Shown here: piece by piece, positions 55,447 to 63,986 of the stretch
How the letters are laid out: each line of letters starts with the position of its first letter
Position numbering within the stretch: position 1 is the stretch's first letter
Origin: Parashewanella tropica
Lineage (GTDB): Bacteria > Pseudomonadota > Gammaproteobacteria > Enterobacterales > Shewanellaceae
Direction: 5' to 3'
Assembly: GCF_004358445.1 (NCBI RefSeq)
Contig: NZ_CP037951.1
Location: forward strand, 1,785,501 to 1,849,500
DNA: 64,000 nucleotides
Made by a program: the position numbers and the translations under genes
Notes under the pieces: generated by a model
Seen by the model: the letters and a program-made list of their open reading frames with translations, nothing else
The model's database searches: none
What the model was told of the DNA's origin: nothing

Positions 55447-56229
55447 GTGTTAATTGATTCACATTGCCATTTAGATCGACTAAAAGCAGCACCAGATGAT
55501 GTCTGTTTGCAACAAATCATGGATGCTGCCAAAGCGCGTGATGTAGAGTACATGCTTTGTGTTAATGTTCGTCAAAACGAATTTACGGCGATGAAACAAA
55601 AGGTGCAGGCCTTTCCTAATGTCTTTTTATCCGCAGGTGTTCACCCGTTGGATGTCGATTCAGGTTTAGATTCAAAACAACTATTGTTATCAGCACAAGA
55701 TGAAAGGGTAGTCGCAGTCGGTGAAACCGGTCTAGATTACTTCTATTCTCCTGAAACAAAACCCCAACAACAATCTTGTTTTGAGCAACAAATAGATCTG
55801 GCTTTGAAAGTAAACAAACCGCTTATTATCCATACTCGAGATGCCAGAGAAGACACACTTAACATGTTAAAAGCTGGTCATGCCGATAAAGTAGGTGGCG
55901 TATTACATTGCTTTACTGAGAGTTGGGAAATGGCAAAAGCTGCGATTGATATGGGGTTCTACATTTCTGTTTCAGGCATTGTTACTTTTAAAAATGCAGG
56001 TGAATTAAGAAGTGTTATTCGTAAAGTGCCAAAAGACAGGTTGATGGTTGAAACGGATTCTCCGTATTTAGCTCCAGTGCCACATCGAGGTAAAGAAAAT
56101 CAGCCAGCTTTTGTTCGTGATGTCGCTGAGTTTGTCGCTGAACTACGTGGGGAAAAATATCAGGATTTAGTCGAATATACCGGTGAGAACTTTTTTAATT
56201 TATTTAAAGACGCTAAGGAATTAATTTAG
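55447..56229 (+). CDS. TatD-family metal-dependent hydrolase (YcfH type)
   Basis: A 260-residue TIM-barrel deoxyribonuclease of the TatD family. The metal ligands are in LIDSHCHLD, GETGLDYFY, IIHTRDA and LHCFTE, ending with VETDSPYLAPVPHRGKENQPAFV. It probably acts on DNA 3' ends or D-aminoacyl substrates. GTG 55447 is chosen because AGGA is 10 bases upstream; ATG 55438, three codons earlier, is only one base from the same AGGA but cannot be excluded. Confidence 0.9.
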   Translation: MLIDSHCHLDRLKAAPDDVCLQQIMDAAKARDVEYMLCVNVRQNEFTAMKQKVQAFPNVFLSAGVHPLDVDSGLDSKQLLLSAQDERVVAVGETGLDYFYSPETKPQQQSCFEQQIDLALKVNKPLIIHTRDAREDTLNMLKAGHADKVGGVLHCFTESWEMAKAAIDMGFYISVSGIVTFKNAGELRSVIRKVPKDRLMVETDSPYLAPVPHRGKENQPAFVRDVAEFVAELRGEKYQDLVEYTGENFFNLFKDAKELI

Positions 56230-56280
56230 CCTTTTCGAACAATCCATTTTGTTTAGATAATTTCTAAACTCATATAAATA

Positions 56281-56310
56281 AAAAAAAGCCCAATCCATAT
56301 AGAATTGGGC
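56281..56310 (-). terminator. Rho-independent terminator of rsmF or the candidate small RNA
   Basis: GCCCAAT (56288-56294 on plus) and ATTGGGC (56304-56310) form the stem. The A run at 56281-56287 is the T tract on the minus strand. Confidence 0.85.
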
Positions 56311-56385
56311 GTTGGGAAATGGCTCTTTCGAGCCGTGCGCTACGCGGTTTTCGATGGCAGAATTTCTACCATCGAGAATTCCGAT
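56281..56385 (-). ncRNA. Candidate small RNA with three tandem hairpins and a terminator
   Basis: Read on the minus strand: a 9-bp stem CGATGGTAG-aaatt-CTGCCATCG, a GGCTC-GAAA-GAGCC hairpin with a GNRA tetraloop, then a 7-bp terminator stem GCCCAAT/ATTGGGC followed by at least seven T residues. It lies 85 bases after the rsmF stop, between convergent tatD and rsmF. A weak promoter (TTGTGC, 18 bases, TAGGAT) sits just upstream. It may instead be an rsmF 3'-UTR product. No known RNA family is recognised. Confidence 0.5.
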
Positions 56386-56470
56386 ATAGTAATCCTAGAA
56401 CAAATATAATTATTTGCACAATAAATAAACATTAACAAAATGTTATAGTTTATTTATTAATACCAAGACA

Positions 56471-57886
56471 CTAGAGTTTTACTGCATTGTCTCGGACTAA
56501 ATCTCTTGGTAAATTATTTTTTAATTTTGTTCCTAGGTGCTTAATTAATCCCAACGCCACTTTATTTGTACAAACTATCTTTTCACCTTGTGGTTTCGAA
56601 TTGTTGTCTAATTGAATATCACGCCCTTTGAAATATTCAGCAGCTTGCTCCTCATTTAGGTCAATTGTACCAGTTTGATATCGGTACAAAACTGAAATAG
56701 CTTCGTGAGTTATTTTTAAATGCTTCCCTTTTTGTTCAGCTATTTTTAATCCAATACGCTGAAAGCGAATTTTTCCAATAAAAGGTTTTATGCCTTTAGG
56801 AAAGAGCCAATATTGGTTATCTCTAATAACCAAAAACAATGATGAAGGAATAGAAATAGAATAATTATCGACTAGCCAATGCCTAATGTCTTTTTCTTGT
56901 TTAGGAGAAAGTTCTTTAAAGGGGAAGTTTTTGCTAATTCGGGGCTCAGGTTTACTTCTTATTACTGCTTTGGATTTTTTAATTTTCGCGACAAAGAAAC
57001 CCTCGCTATCATAAATCTGTGGCCAGATATGTAAGAACCCTTCACTTGTTGTGGCTTTCTCTGCACCCTCGAATAGATTTATTAATGAAACAAATTCAAC
57101 CGCATCATCAAATGTTTCTTTTAAGAAGAGACAAACTTCTTGGTTTTCTTCACGGCTTAAAGTACAGGTTGAATATATTAATGTGCCGCCTACTTTAAGT
57201 GCCTCGAATGCTGATAGAATTAATTGCTTTTGCTTTTCTGCGATTGAATGTACATCTTCTAAGTGCCAATCTTTCAAAGCATTTGGGTCTTTACGAACAG
57301 TGCCTTCACCACCACATGGTGCATCTAATAAAATGGCATCGAATGATTCAAATAAGTATTGTCCGAAGACTTCAGCATCGAAATGCGTAATTGCTGTATT
57401 GTATACTCCCATTCTGACTAAATTAGCGTGAAGCATCTTTACACGACTTGAAGAATACTCATTGGCAACTAATAAGCCATTATTCTCCATCAATGAAGCA
57501 ATCTGAGTGGTTTTGGAGCCTGGAGCCGCTGCCATATCTAGCACACAATCAAATTCCTTTTTTGTATCGAACAAGGCTGTCGGCGGAAGCATTGAACTTG
57601 CTTCTTGAATGTAAAATAGACCTTGTAAATGCTCAATACTATTACCAATATCTTGCTGGGATGGCGTGGTTACCCAAAAGCCTTCATCGCACCAAGGGAT
57701 AGGAGAGAGCTCCCAACCTTTATTTGACATTAACTCTTTGAAATCTTTAATTGAAATTTTTAAGGTGTTAACCCGGACCGAAAACCTAAGAGGCTTATCA
57801 TTAATAGTAAGGAAATCATCAAGTGATAAATGACTGGGAAGTTGCTGACGAATGTGATTTATAAAATGTTCGCTGATTTTATTCAT
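56471..57886 (-). CDS. rsmF: 16S rRNA (cytosine(1407)-C(5))-methyltransferase RsmF
   Basis: A 471-residue RNA m5C methyltransferase. The AdoMet site is CVLDMAAAPGSKTTQIASLM, motif IV is ILLDAPCGGEGTVRKD with one catalytic cysteine, and motif VI is IYSTCTLSREENQEVCLF with the second. The C-terminal PUA-like half from about 300 fits RsmF (E. coli YebU, 479 residues). Its upstream region contains repeat element A2 from 47 bases before the start, which could affect its promoter. Confidence 0.94.
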   Translation of the reverse strand: MNKISEHFINHIRQQLPSHLSLDDFLTINDKPLRFSVRVNTLKISIKDFKELMSNKGWELSPIPWCDEGFWVTTPSQQDIGNSIEHLQGLFYIQEASSMLPPTALFDTKKEFDCVLDMAAAPGSKTTQIASLMENNGLLVANEYSSSRVKMLHANLVRMGVYNTAITHFDAEVFGQYLFESFDAILLDAPCGGEGTVRKDPNALKDWHLEDVHSIAEKQKQLILSAFEALKVGGTLIYSTCTLSREENQEVCLFLKETFDDAVEFVSLINLFEGAEKATTSEGFLHIWPQIYDSEGFFVAKIKKSKAVIRSKPEPRISKNFPFKELSPKQEKDIRHWLVDNYSISIPSSLFLVIRDNQYWLFPKGIKPFIGKIRFQRIGLKIAEQKGKHLKITHEAISVLYRYQTGTIDLNEEQAAEYFKGRDIQLDNNSKPQGEKIVCTNKVALGLIKHLGTKLKNNLPRDLVRDNAVKL

Positions 57887-57932
57887 TGCTCAAAGTCGTG
57901 CAAAAGGTAAATTGTACCACGAAGCGATTAGT

Positions 57933-58164
57933 CCTAAAAACATCAGTTGAACGCTAGAGTTTCCGATAACCACATAAAAATCAATGGTTTTATTGTTTCG
58001 GTTATTCATCTGTTAGGCGAATCGCTTCACGCTCACAAGCTGGCTAAAACATCTGCTAGCTGCGTTGAAACTTTTGCAAGTAGATTAACTACTTCCTGCA
58101 AGCTTCGCCTTGCTATCAAGCGTTTTATCTGCGCTTGAGAGCGTGCTCAAATGATGTTTTTAGG
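57933..58164 (+). repeat. Family A inverted-repeat element, copy 2 (232 bp, MITE-like)
   Basis: It has the same length and orientation as the copy at 7737-7968. The left end CCTAAAAACATCAGTTG and the reverse complement of the right end (CCTAAAAACATCATTTG) are inverted repeats. The best conserved core (ACAAGCTGGCTAAAAC to CGCCTTGCTA) matches copy 1 closely. It fills most of the 377-base gap between rsmF and the small lipoprotein gene. There is no coding capacity; the remainder of the gap holds the terminator at 58226. Confidence 0.8.
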
Positions 58165-58225
58165 CTAATGGATAGCGATTATTCTATTTTCTAAGGAAGT
58201 AATTGATTTTGAACGTAGAAAGCAT

Positions 58226-58244
58226 AAAAGCCTCCGAAAAGGCT
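58226..58244 (-). terminator. Short hairpin after the lipoprotein gene
   Basis: AGCCT and AGGCT form a five-base-pair stem, followed by TTTT on the minus strand, 20 bases after the stop of the small lipoprotein gene. Weak but correctly placed. Confidence 0.45.
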
Positions 58245-58263
58245 CAATTGCATATTATAAAGA

Positions 58264-58563
58264 CTATAAACAAGTTACGATGCTATCAATCTTTGGATAT
58301 TTAATATTGTAATATCCTACATCAAAAGTGTTTTCTTTCGAATCTAGACTAATATTTGGACTGTTGCAGACTTCTGTTGCCTTCACTTTTGTTATTTCTA
58401 TTAGTTCTTTTTTACTGTATGCAATATCTCCAACAAGGCTTAGGTGCCAAGTACCATCTTTTTGTTTGTCCACATTGTGAAATGCATACGAGCCACCGCT
58501 AGTGGCGTTGGTACATCCAATAGCTAAAACCGATAACATTGATATGAGTAAAGTCTTTCTCAT
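58264..58563 (-). CDS. Small putative lipoprotein, unknown function
   Basis: A 99-residue protein with a lipoprotein signal: basic start, LLISMLSVLAIGC lipobox with Cys at about 17, then a short mature domain (HLSLVGDIAYSKKELIEITKVKATEVC) with two further cysteines near 67 and 98 that could form a disulfide. No family is recognised. An A-plus-G-rich stretch is present before the ATG on the minus strand. It stands alone between repeat element A2 and dgkA. Confidence 0.65.
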   Translation of the reverse strand: MRKTLLISMLSVLAIGCTNATSGGSYAFHNVDKQKDGTWHLSLVGDIAYSKKELIEITKVKATEVCNSPNISLDSKENTFDVGYYNIKYPKIDSIVTCL

Positions 58564-58777
58564 TTTACGTCCTTAATATAATGACTTTTACATTGGATTA
58601 AAGGGAAATGGTAGTTAAGCATTAACAAATGATATCAATCTTGTTGTTAAATCCCTGTTAAATTAAAACTATCTACTTTGACAAAATAGATCAAGCGCTT
58701 TGTTGTGACTTGAACTATTATGTTTTTGTGTTTTTTATGGTCAAAAAAACTATTTCCATGCAGGCAAAGGATGAGTT

Positions 58778-59143
58778 ATGGATTACTCGAATAAACCTAA
58801 AGGACTAAAACGAATCGTACTTGCTTTCTCAAATTCAATACGTGCTTTAGTTTGGTTAGCGCGAAATGAAGCTGCCTTCAGACAAGAATTAGTTCTAAGT
58901 TTAGTGTTAGTGATGATCACTTTTGCACTTGATATTACTTGGGGGGAACGTTTTATCTTATGGTCAACGTTGTTATTCGTACTGTTTTCAGAAATCGTAA
59001 ATACAGCTATAGAATCAGTCGTTGATAGGATAGGTTATGAACATCACGATTTATCAGGGCTTGCAAAAGACTTAGGCTCTTTAGCTGTGATGATCAGTTT
59101 TGCTATCGCTGGATTAATATGGGCTTACGTGCTTTTTAATTAA
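58778..59143 (+). CDS. dgkA: Diacylglycerol kinase
   Basis: Small trimeric membrane kinase recycling diacylglycerol to phosphatidate. The 121-residue protein has three membrane helices, NEAAFRQELVLSL with the conserved glutamate, and the signature SEIVNTAIESVVDRIG, which carries the catalytic residues. AAAGGATG precedes the ATG. It is monocistronic and convergent with letB through a shared terminator. Confidence 0.95.
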   Translation: MDYSNKPKGLKRIVLAFSNSIRALVWLARNEAAFRQELVLSLVLVMITFALDITWGERFILWSTLLFVLFSEIVNTAIESVVDRIGYEHHDLSGLAKDLGSLAVMISFAIAGLIWAYVLFN

Positions 59144-59161
59144 AGCAGAGGGAAAGGCTTT

Positions 59162-59193
59162 AAATGGCTCGCTATCGTTTGCGAGCCATTTTT
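59162..59193. terminator. Bidirectional terminator between dgkA and letB
   Basis: AAATGGCTCGC pairs with GCGAGCCATTT around an eight-base loop. A T run follows on the plus strand, with A/T-rich sequence on the other side. It lies between two convergent genes. Confidence 0.85.
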
Positions 59194-59204
59194 ATATTGA
59201 AGCT

Positions 59205-61820
59205 TTAGTTAAATTTCCATTCCAACCAGTCTGGGTTTGATTCTGGATACAGTTCAAAGGACTCTGTTTCAGCTAATTCATTGCTTGTATTGGTTAGTTG
59301 CTCTGTAGCAACGGAAATGCCACCAGCCAGAATGTTCTCAAATGAACCCGTACTCAAGTGAACGCCTGAAAAAATTCCGGCGTCAATTTTAATACCTGAT
59401 TGTTCCCAAAAACGGCTAGATTTATTGATAAAGCGGCGGTAATCACTATTAATGTGTGCTTTGATCCGAACCTGATTACCGTTCACTGCAAGTCGGTAGC
59501 CATCAACTTGACCAATTTTAATTCCTCTAAAATAAATACCGGTTCCTACTTGGATAGAACCTAGCTCGTCTTTTACCAAAGTAATCTCTGTCGCACCTTG
59601 TGGAATAAGAGCAAGCGCCTCTTCCGAAAGCTCTCCTTTAAATTCACTTGTTATTTGATGTGCTTGTCCTGGAATTGCGCTTATATACGCACCTGAAATT
59701 AATGTTTCTGGCGACTTAATACCTGCAAGAGAAATTTGAGCGTCAACAATGTAATACTGTGTGTCTCTTCGTTTGAAGTGATTTGCAAACTTAGAATACA
59801 GGAAAGCGGTTGCGGTAACTGTTTTCAAATCTTTATTGAGCCGAACCGTTGCTACCATTCCTATAGGGTGACTTTGAAACTTAATTGCGGCGCCTTTGGT
59901 AAGCCGAGTACCTGTATTAAAAGTGATTTCAATTGGAGTTGCTTGCGCCATTGCTAGCGTTTTTGTGGCATAAAGCGGCTTGCGCTTTATTTTGGATGAG
60001 TGTTCCGCAAGCCCAAGACTGATACTCCCTTTAATTGCTCCTTTTAATGGGGCTACATTAACCTTAATCCCTGATAATTTGGCATCTACCGATACTGCGC
60101 TATTTTTCCAAAACACGGTCTTAGAATTAATGAGACTATTAAAATCTTTATGAATACCAACTACGATATCGAACTCATCATTTTGTTTTGTCCAGCGAAT
60201 ATTTCGTACAGATCCAATCTGCATTTTTTTATAGTAAATAGGAGAGCCATTCTGCAAATCAGCAGCATCTGGACTGGTTAGTGAAATAAAAAGATATTGG
60301 TTTTTAGTCGCTTCTTTTTTTGCCTCTTCTTTCGATGCATAAAGATTGAAATGACTAGAGTAGTTATTTGAACTCTTTAAGTCTGTTTCTAGATTTAAAG
60401 CACCTGAAAGTGCAGAGGATAAATCAGCCGTTTTTACAGAAACATTATCCAGAGACGCGTTAACTTCAAGAGCAGATTGAGGTACAAAATAATAACCCGA
60501 TTTTAATAACGCCTTAAATTCAGGAAAAATTTCAGCAGAAATGTGTACTTTCTGAAAGTTCTTACTCAGTTTTACAGCATTTACTTTACCGATAGTTATG
60601 TTTCGATATTTGATAACGGTGTCTTTTTTGAGCCCAAAGTTTTGTTCACTTGAAATTTCAATCGGGACATTTTTTTGCTTTGCGACTTCAGGGATCGAAG
60701 TTAATAAAGTATATTCTTTCTTACTTGCTCCTTTCCCTGGGAAAAATTGAACAACAGGACCTGTGATTAGTCGTTCTGGGTGTTTGAATTCAGAAAGTGA
60801 TAACTTTGCTCCCGCAAGCCAAAACTTAGCACTTGCCGTTAACAGGTTTGCATATTGATAATGAATGCGAGCATCTAATTCAACGCCTTTATCTGTAACT
60901 CGCTTATTATTGATTTGACCTATAGATACACCACGATAAACAATCATGCTTCCTTTGTTTAAGCCATGTGAGTTATCACTGGTCAAAATAAATGATTGAC
61001 CACCAAGTGCTTCTTCTTTTGAATCAAAAAGATTATAAATTTGTCCTGATTCAGCTAACAGGCTGTCTTTAGGTGAGCTAAAAGTAATGCCGCCCTCTAT
61101 CAATGAAGCGAGGCTTTCTGCTTCCAGTTTTACACCAGCAAGAGAAGCATCAACTTTTACCCCAGAAATATTCCAAAATTTTGAATCTTGTTTGATTAAA
61201 TTCGTAAAACGCTTTTGAATAAATACGCTAATAGCAACTCTATCCGCATTATCTAGACGGTAGCTCACTACTTTGCCGACAGGGATTTGGCGATAAAAAA
61301 TGTGGGCACCGATATCAATTGAACCTAAATCGTCAGCGTATAAGGTTAACAACATGCCTTCACTGGCTGGCATTTGAGGTGGTGCTTCAGGCACTGCTTC
61401 AAAATCGGTTCTTTTCTCACCTTCACCTGGCTTTAAGGCAATATAGTTTCCTGAAAATAACGTATCTAATCCTTCGATTTTTGTGATACTCGCTTTAGGG
61501 CTAACTAACCAGAATTGGGTTTTATCTTTTAAGAATGGTTGTCCACGATAATTCATATTGACCGTAACGATGACACCTTTCTGTTTATCATCGATGGCAA
61601 TATCAGTAACGTTACCTACATTAACCCCTTGGTATTTAACCAGTGTTTTTCCTATTTGGATCCCTGTAGCATTTGGAAAATGAATGGTGATTTCTTCACC
61701 CGCATCTTTTATCCCCTTAGCAAGGAGCCAAATACCCAGTAATAAGGCGACAACGGGTAGAAGCCATACAGGTGAAAATAATTTCTTTTTAACTATTTTA
61801 GGTGATTCAGTCTGAGTCAT
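59205..61820 (-). CDS. letB: Lipid transport MCE protein LetB (YebT)
   Basis: An 871-residue inner-membrane-anchored protein (helix at about 15-35) with seven tandem MCE domains, matching E. coli LetB (877 residues). Domains start with segments such as ITIHFPNATGIQIGKTLVKYQGVNVG, LTLYADDLGSIDIGAHIFYRQIPVG and ITLVKDELGSIQVGTGIYFRGIKIG. Seven stacked rings form a tunnel for lipids across the periplasm. It overlaps the upstream letA half by 14 bases. Confidence 0.93.
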   Translation of the reverse strand: MTQTESPKIVKKKLFSPVWLLPVVALLLGIWLLAKGIKDAGEEITIHFPNATGIQIGKTLVKYQGVNVGNVTDIAIDDKQKGVIVTVNMNYRGQPFLKDKTQFWLVSPKASITKIEGLDTLFSGNYIALKPGEGEKRTDFEAVPEAPPQMPASEGMLLTLYADDLGSIDIGAHIFYRQIPVGKVVSYRLDNADRVAISVFIQKRFTNLIKQDSKFWNISGVKVDASLAGVKLEAESLASLIEGGITFSSPKDSLLAESGQIYNLFDSKEEALGGQSFILTSDNSHGLNKGSMIVYRGVSIGQINNKRVTDKGVELDARIHYQYANLLTASAKFWLAGAKLSLSEFKHPERLITGPVVQFFPGKGASKKEYTLLTSIPEVAKQKNVPIEISSEQNFGLKKDTVIKYRNITIGKVNAVKLSKNFQKVHISAEIFPEFKALLKSGYYFVPQSALEVNASLDNVSVKTADLSSALSGALNLETDLKSSNNYSSHFNLYASKEEAKKEATKNQYLFISLTSPDAADLQNGSPIYYKKMQIGSVRNIRWTKQNDEFDIVVGIHKDFNSLINSKTVFWKNSAVSVDAKLSGIKVNVAPLKGAIKGSISLGLAEHSSKIKRKPLYATKTLAMAQATPIEITFNTGTRLTKGAAIKFQSHPIGMVATVRLNKDLKTVTATAFLYSKFANHFKRRDTQYYIVDAQISLAGIKSPETLISGAYISAIPGQAHQITSEFKGELSEEALALIPQGATEITLVKDELGSIQVGTGIYFRGIKIGQVDGYRLAVNGNQVRIKAHINSDYRRFINKSSRFWEQSGIKIDAGIFSGVHLSTGSFENILAGGISVATEQLTNTSNELAETESFELYPESNPDWLEWKFN

Positions 61821-62451
61821 GATTGCTTTCCAATCGATCCCAAAGGAGTCGTGTGTCTAATACTTTTGCAGCTAATTGAGTGAATAAAATCACTAATGCA
61901 AAAGGAGTTGCTGCTATTCCAGGTTTTGCGTCTAATAACTGCCCCATATTGACGAGTGCAACTGTGAGTGAAATCACGCACAAATCAAGCATAGACCAGC
62001 GGCCAATCCATTCTATGATATGGAAACCCTTCATTAGAAATCGTTTCGATAATGGTAAGTTAAAGCTTATGGCGGACAAGTAAGTCGCTAAGCCAATAAT
62101 TTTTAACCAAGGAACGAGAATACTTGCGATAAATAATATGATTGCAATAGGGATCATACCTAAATGTATGGTATGTAAAATCCCAGAAAAAATCGTATCG
62201 TGAGTTTCTTTACCTTGTTTGGTAATAATACTAATGGGGTAAATATTTGCAGGTATGAGTAGAATCGCTGCTGTGATCAAAAGAGCCCAAGCTTTTTGTA
62301 AACTGGACTTGTCACGAACAGCAAGCTCATTTTCACAACGAGGACATTTTTCAAGTTCATTAGAGCAAACCATTTGACATTTAGGGCAGCTTAATAGGTT
62401 TAAATGGCTGCCTTGAGTCATTGATTCGTATGTTGACTTATTGGAATTCAT
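61807..62451 (-). CDS. letA: PqiA/LetA-type membrane protein, second half (letA-like)
   Basis: A 214-residue protein corresponding to the second module of E. coli LetA (YebS). It has an N-terminal zinc-ribbon (CPKCQMVCSNELEKCPRCENEL) and four membrane helices with IPANIYPISII. ATG 62451 has GGGAG 12 bases upstream; the frame is open to 62475 but that is inside the previous gene. It overlaps the first-half gene by 14 bases and letB by 14 bases, so translation is probably coupled. Confidence 0.85.
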   Translation of the reverse strand: MNSNKSTYESMTQGSHLNLLSCPKCQMVCSNELEKCPRCENELAVRDKSSLQKAWALLITAAILLIPANIYPISIITKQGKETHDTIFSGILHTIHLGMIPIAIILFIASILVPWLKIIGLATYLSAISFNLPLSKRFLMKGFHIIEWIGRWSMLDLCVISLTVALVNMGQLLDAKPGIAATPFALVILFTQLAAKVLDTRLLWDRLESNHDSD

Positions 62452-63100
62452 GTAACTGCTCCCACATATAGTCAATATTGTATTCTCGCTGTAAAAAAAG
62501 CATCAATATAAAAAGCATCACATAACAAAATGTGCCAATACCCAGATAAATATCAGCAAAGTCGCCCAAGTTAAAGGCGGTTACAAACATACTGATAACG
62601 TAAATTTCAGGCATGGAAAATTGTTTAATTAAAGTATGTTTTTTCAGAATAGATCGAAAATATTTACGCATTCTCGGCTTATGAAGACCGTACTTAACAA
62701 TTAAAACTTGAAGCAAAATTGAAAGTAACAATGCTCCTGGCGCAATAATCGCTCCAAGAGCCACAGCCACTCCAACGATGTAAAAACCTTGTTCAATTAC
62801 GGCGTATGCCCCTTCCCAAACTGTCGATGTTCGGATACTTCCGAAGAAATGTAACTCAAGAACAGGATACAAATTAGCTGGGACGAATAAAATAAGTGCG
62901 GTGATACAAAGGGCTAAAACACCATTAATTGTACAAAAAGGTTCGGAATATAACGCACTATGGCACCGAGGGCAGAGGGCTCTTACATTTGAAGGTAAGG
63001 CGCGACGAGTTACTGCAAGATCGCAAGATTTACACAAAATAACTGATTGCGGCTTAGGAGTAGCAGAATTGCTCACCAATCGTTGTCCAATAAAATCCAA
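62438..63100 (-). CDS. letA: PqiA/LetA-type membrane protein, first half (letA-like)
   Basis: A 220-residue protein corresponding to the first module of LetA. It has a zinc-ribbon with CKSCDLAV and CPRCHSAL, then four helices including LFVPANLYPVLELHFFG. Its start is a TTG with GGAA a few bases upstream, which is uncertain; a GTG eight codons downstream is an alternative. Together with the next gene it replaces the single 427-residue LetA of E. coli. Both halves are complete, so this is a split gene and not a frameshift. Confidence 0.83.
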   Translation of the reverse strand: MDFIGQRLVSNSATPKPQSVILCKSCDLAVTRRALPSNVRALCPRCHSALYSEPFCTINGVLALCITALILFVPANLYPVLELHFFGSIRTSTVWEGAYAVIEQGFYIVGVAVALGAIIAPGALLLSILLQVLIVKYGLHKPRMRKYFRSILKKHTLIKQFSMPEIYVISMFVTAFNLGDFADIYLGIGTFCYVMLFILMLFLQREYNIDYMWEQLHEFQ

Positions 63101-63195
63101 AGTTCCAATGGCTTAATAATAACAAAGTTTTATCATAATGATCTAACAACTTCTCTTTCAAAGGTTGCAATAATCTTAAGCTTTTGCGACTCTAT

Positions 63196-63215
63196 TACTG
63201 TTCATAAATACAGTG
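63196..63215 (+). promoter_or_regulatory. LexA (SOS) box upstream of yebG
   Basis: TACTGTTCATAAATACAGTG matches the LexA consensus with CTGT-N8-ACAG, ending 10 bases before the yebG ATG. Binding there would block transcription or initiation directly, giving DNA-damage control of yebG as in E. coli. Confidence 0.88.
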
Positions 63216-63225
63216 TGAGGAAATC

Positions 63226-63501
63226 ATGGCGGTAATAACTCAATTTGTAGTGGTTAGAGAAGGTGTAGAAAAGATGACGTTTACAACAAAAAAAGAAGCT
63301 GATGCATACGACAAAATGTTGGATATCGCAGATAGTCTAGTCCCTTTTCTTGAAAAGTCTGAAGTTGAGATCGAAGAAAAACAGCTTGAAGATATGGCTT
63401 ACTATTTAGCTTCTAATAAAGATGATTTACTATCCCTACTTAAAGGTGGTGTTACAAATAAATCACCTGCGAAAAAAGCCGAAAAGAAACAAGCGGCATA
63501 A
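63226..63501 (+). CDS. yebG: YebG family SOS-regulated protein
   Basis: A 91-residue DNA-damage-inducible protein of unknown biochemical function. It has the family sequence VITQFVVVREGVEKMTFTTKKEADAYDKMLDIAD and a Lys-rich C-terminal tail. LexA control fits the family. It lies 26 bases before msrC on the same strand and the two may share a transcript. Confidence 0.92.
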   Translation: MAVITQFVVVREGVEKMTFTTKKEADAYDKMLDIADSLVPFLEKSEVEIEEKQLEDMAYYLASNKDDLLSLLKGGVTNKSPAKKAEKKQAA

Positions 63502-63527
63502 TTAAATCAATTTCAATAGAGAGCGCT

Positions 63528-63986
63528 ATGAAGTCAGAGTTCTACGATATCCTGAACCGCCAAGTTTTGGCTTTGTTTGAAGGTGAGACTAATCAGATTG
63601 CCGCTATGGCAAATTTTTCCGCACTACTTAACGAACATCTTGAAACCATTAATTGGGTAGGATTTTACCTCAAAGAAAATCAACAGCTAGTACTGGGGCC
63701 ATTTCAAGGGAAAGTGGCTTGTGTCAGAATTCCTATGGGACGAGGTGTTTGTGGGACGGCTGCTGAACAAAATACCACTCAACGTATCGATGACGTTCAT
63801 CAATTTGAAGGTCATATCGCCTGTGATTCAGCCAGTAATTCAGAGATTGTTATCCCGTTTCGTCATGGAAAAGAGGTTATTGGAGTTTTAGATATTGATA
63901 GTCCAGTCTTTTCGCGGTTTGATGAAGATGACCAGAAAGGCCTAGAATTGCTGCTTTCAAGTTTAGAAACTTGCCTATTTGGATAA
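63528..63986 (+). CDS. msrC: Free methionine-(R)-sulfoxide reductase (GAF domain)
   Basis: A 152-residue GAF-fold enzyme reducing free Met-R-sulfoxide. The conserved cysteines are in KVACVRIPMGRGVCGTAA and HIACDSASNSEIVIPF. It is E. coli YebR, next to letAB there also. The gene is complete, with TAA at 63984-63986, 14 bases from the end of the window. Confidence 0.94.
   Translation: MKSEFYDILNRQVLALFEGETNQIAAMANFSALLNEHLETINWVGFYLKENQQLVLGPFQGKVACVRIPMGRGVCGTAAEQNTTQRIDDVHQFEGHIACDSASNSEIVIPFRHGKEVIGVLDIDSPVFSRFDEDDQKGLELLLSSLETCLFG

Noticed and set aside
61807-63100. letA as a frameshifted pseudogene
   Set aside because: Both halves have starts, complete domains and overlapping junctions, with a ribosome-binding site for the second; a true split is more likely.
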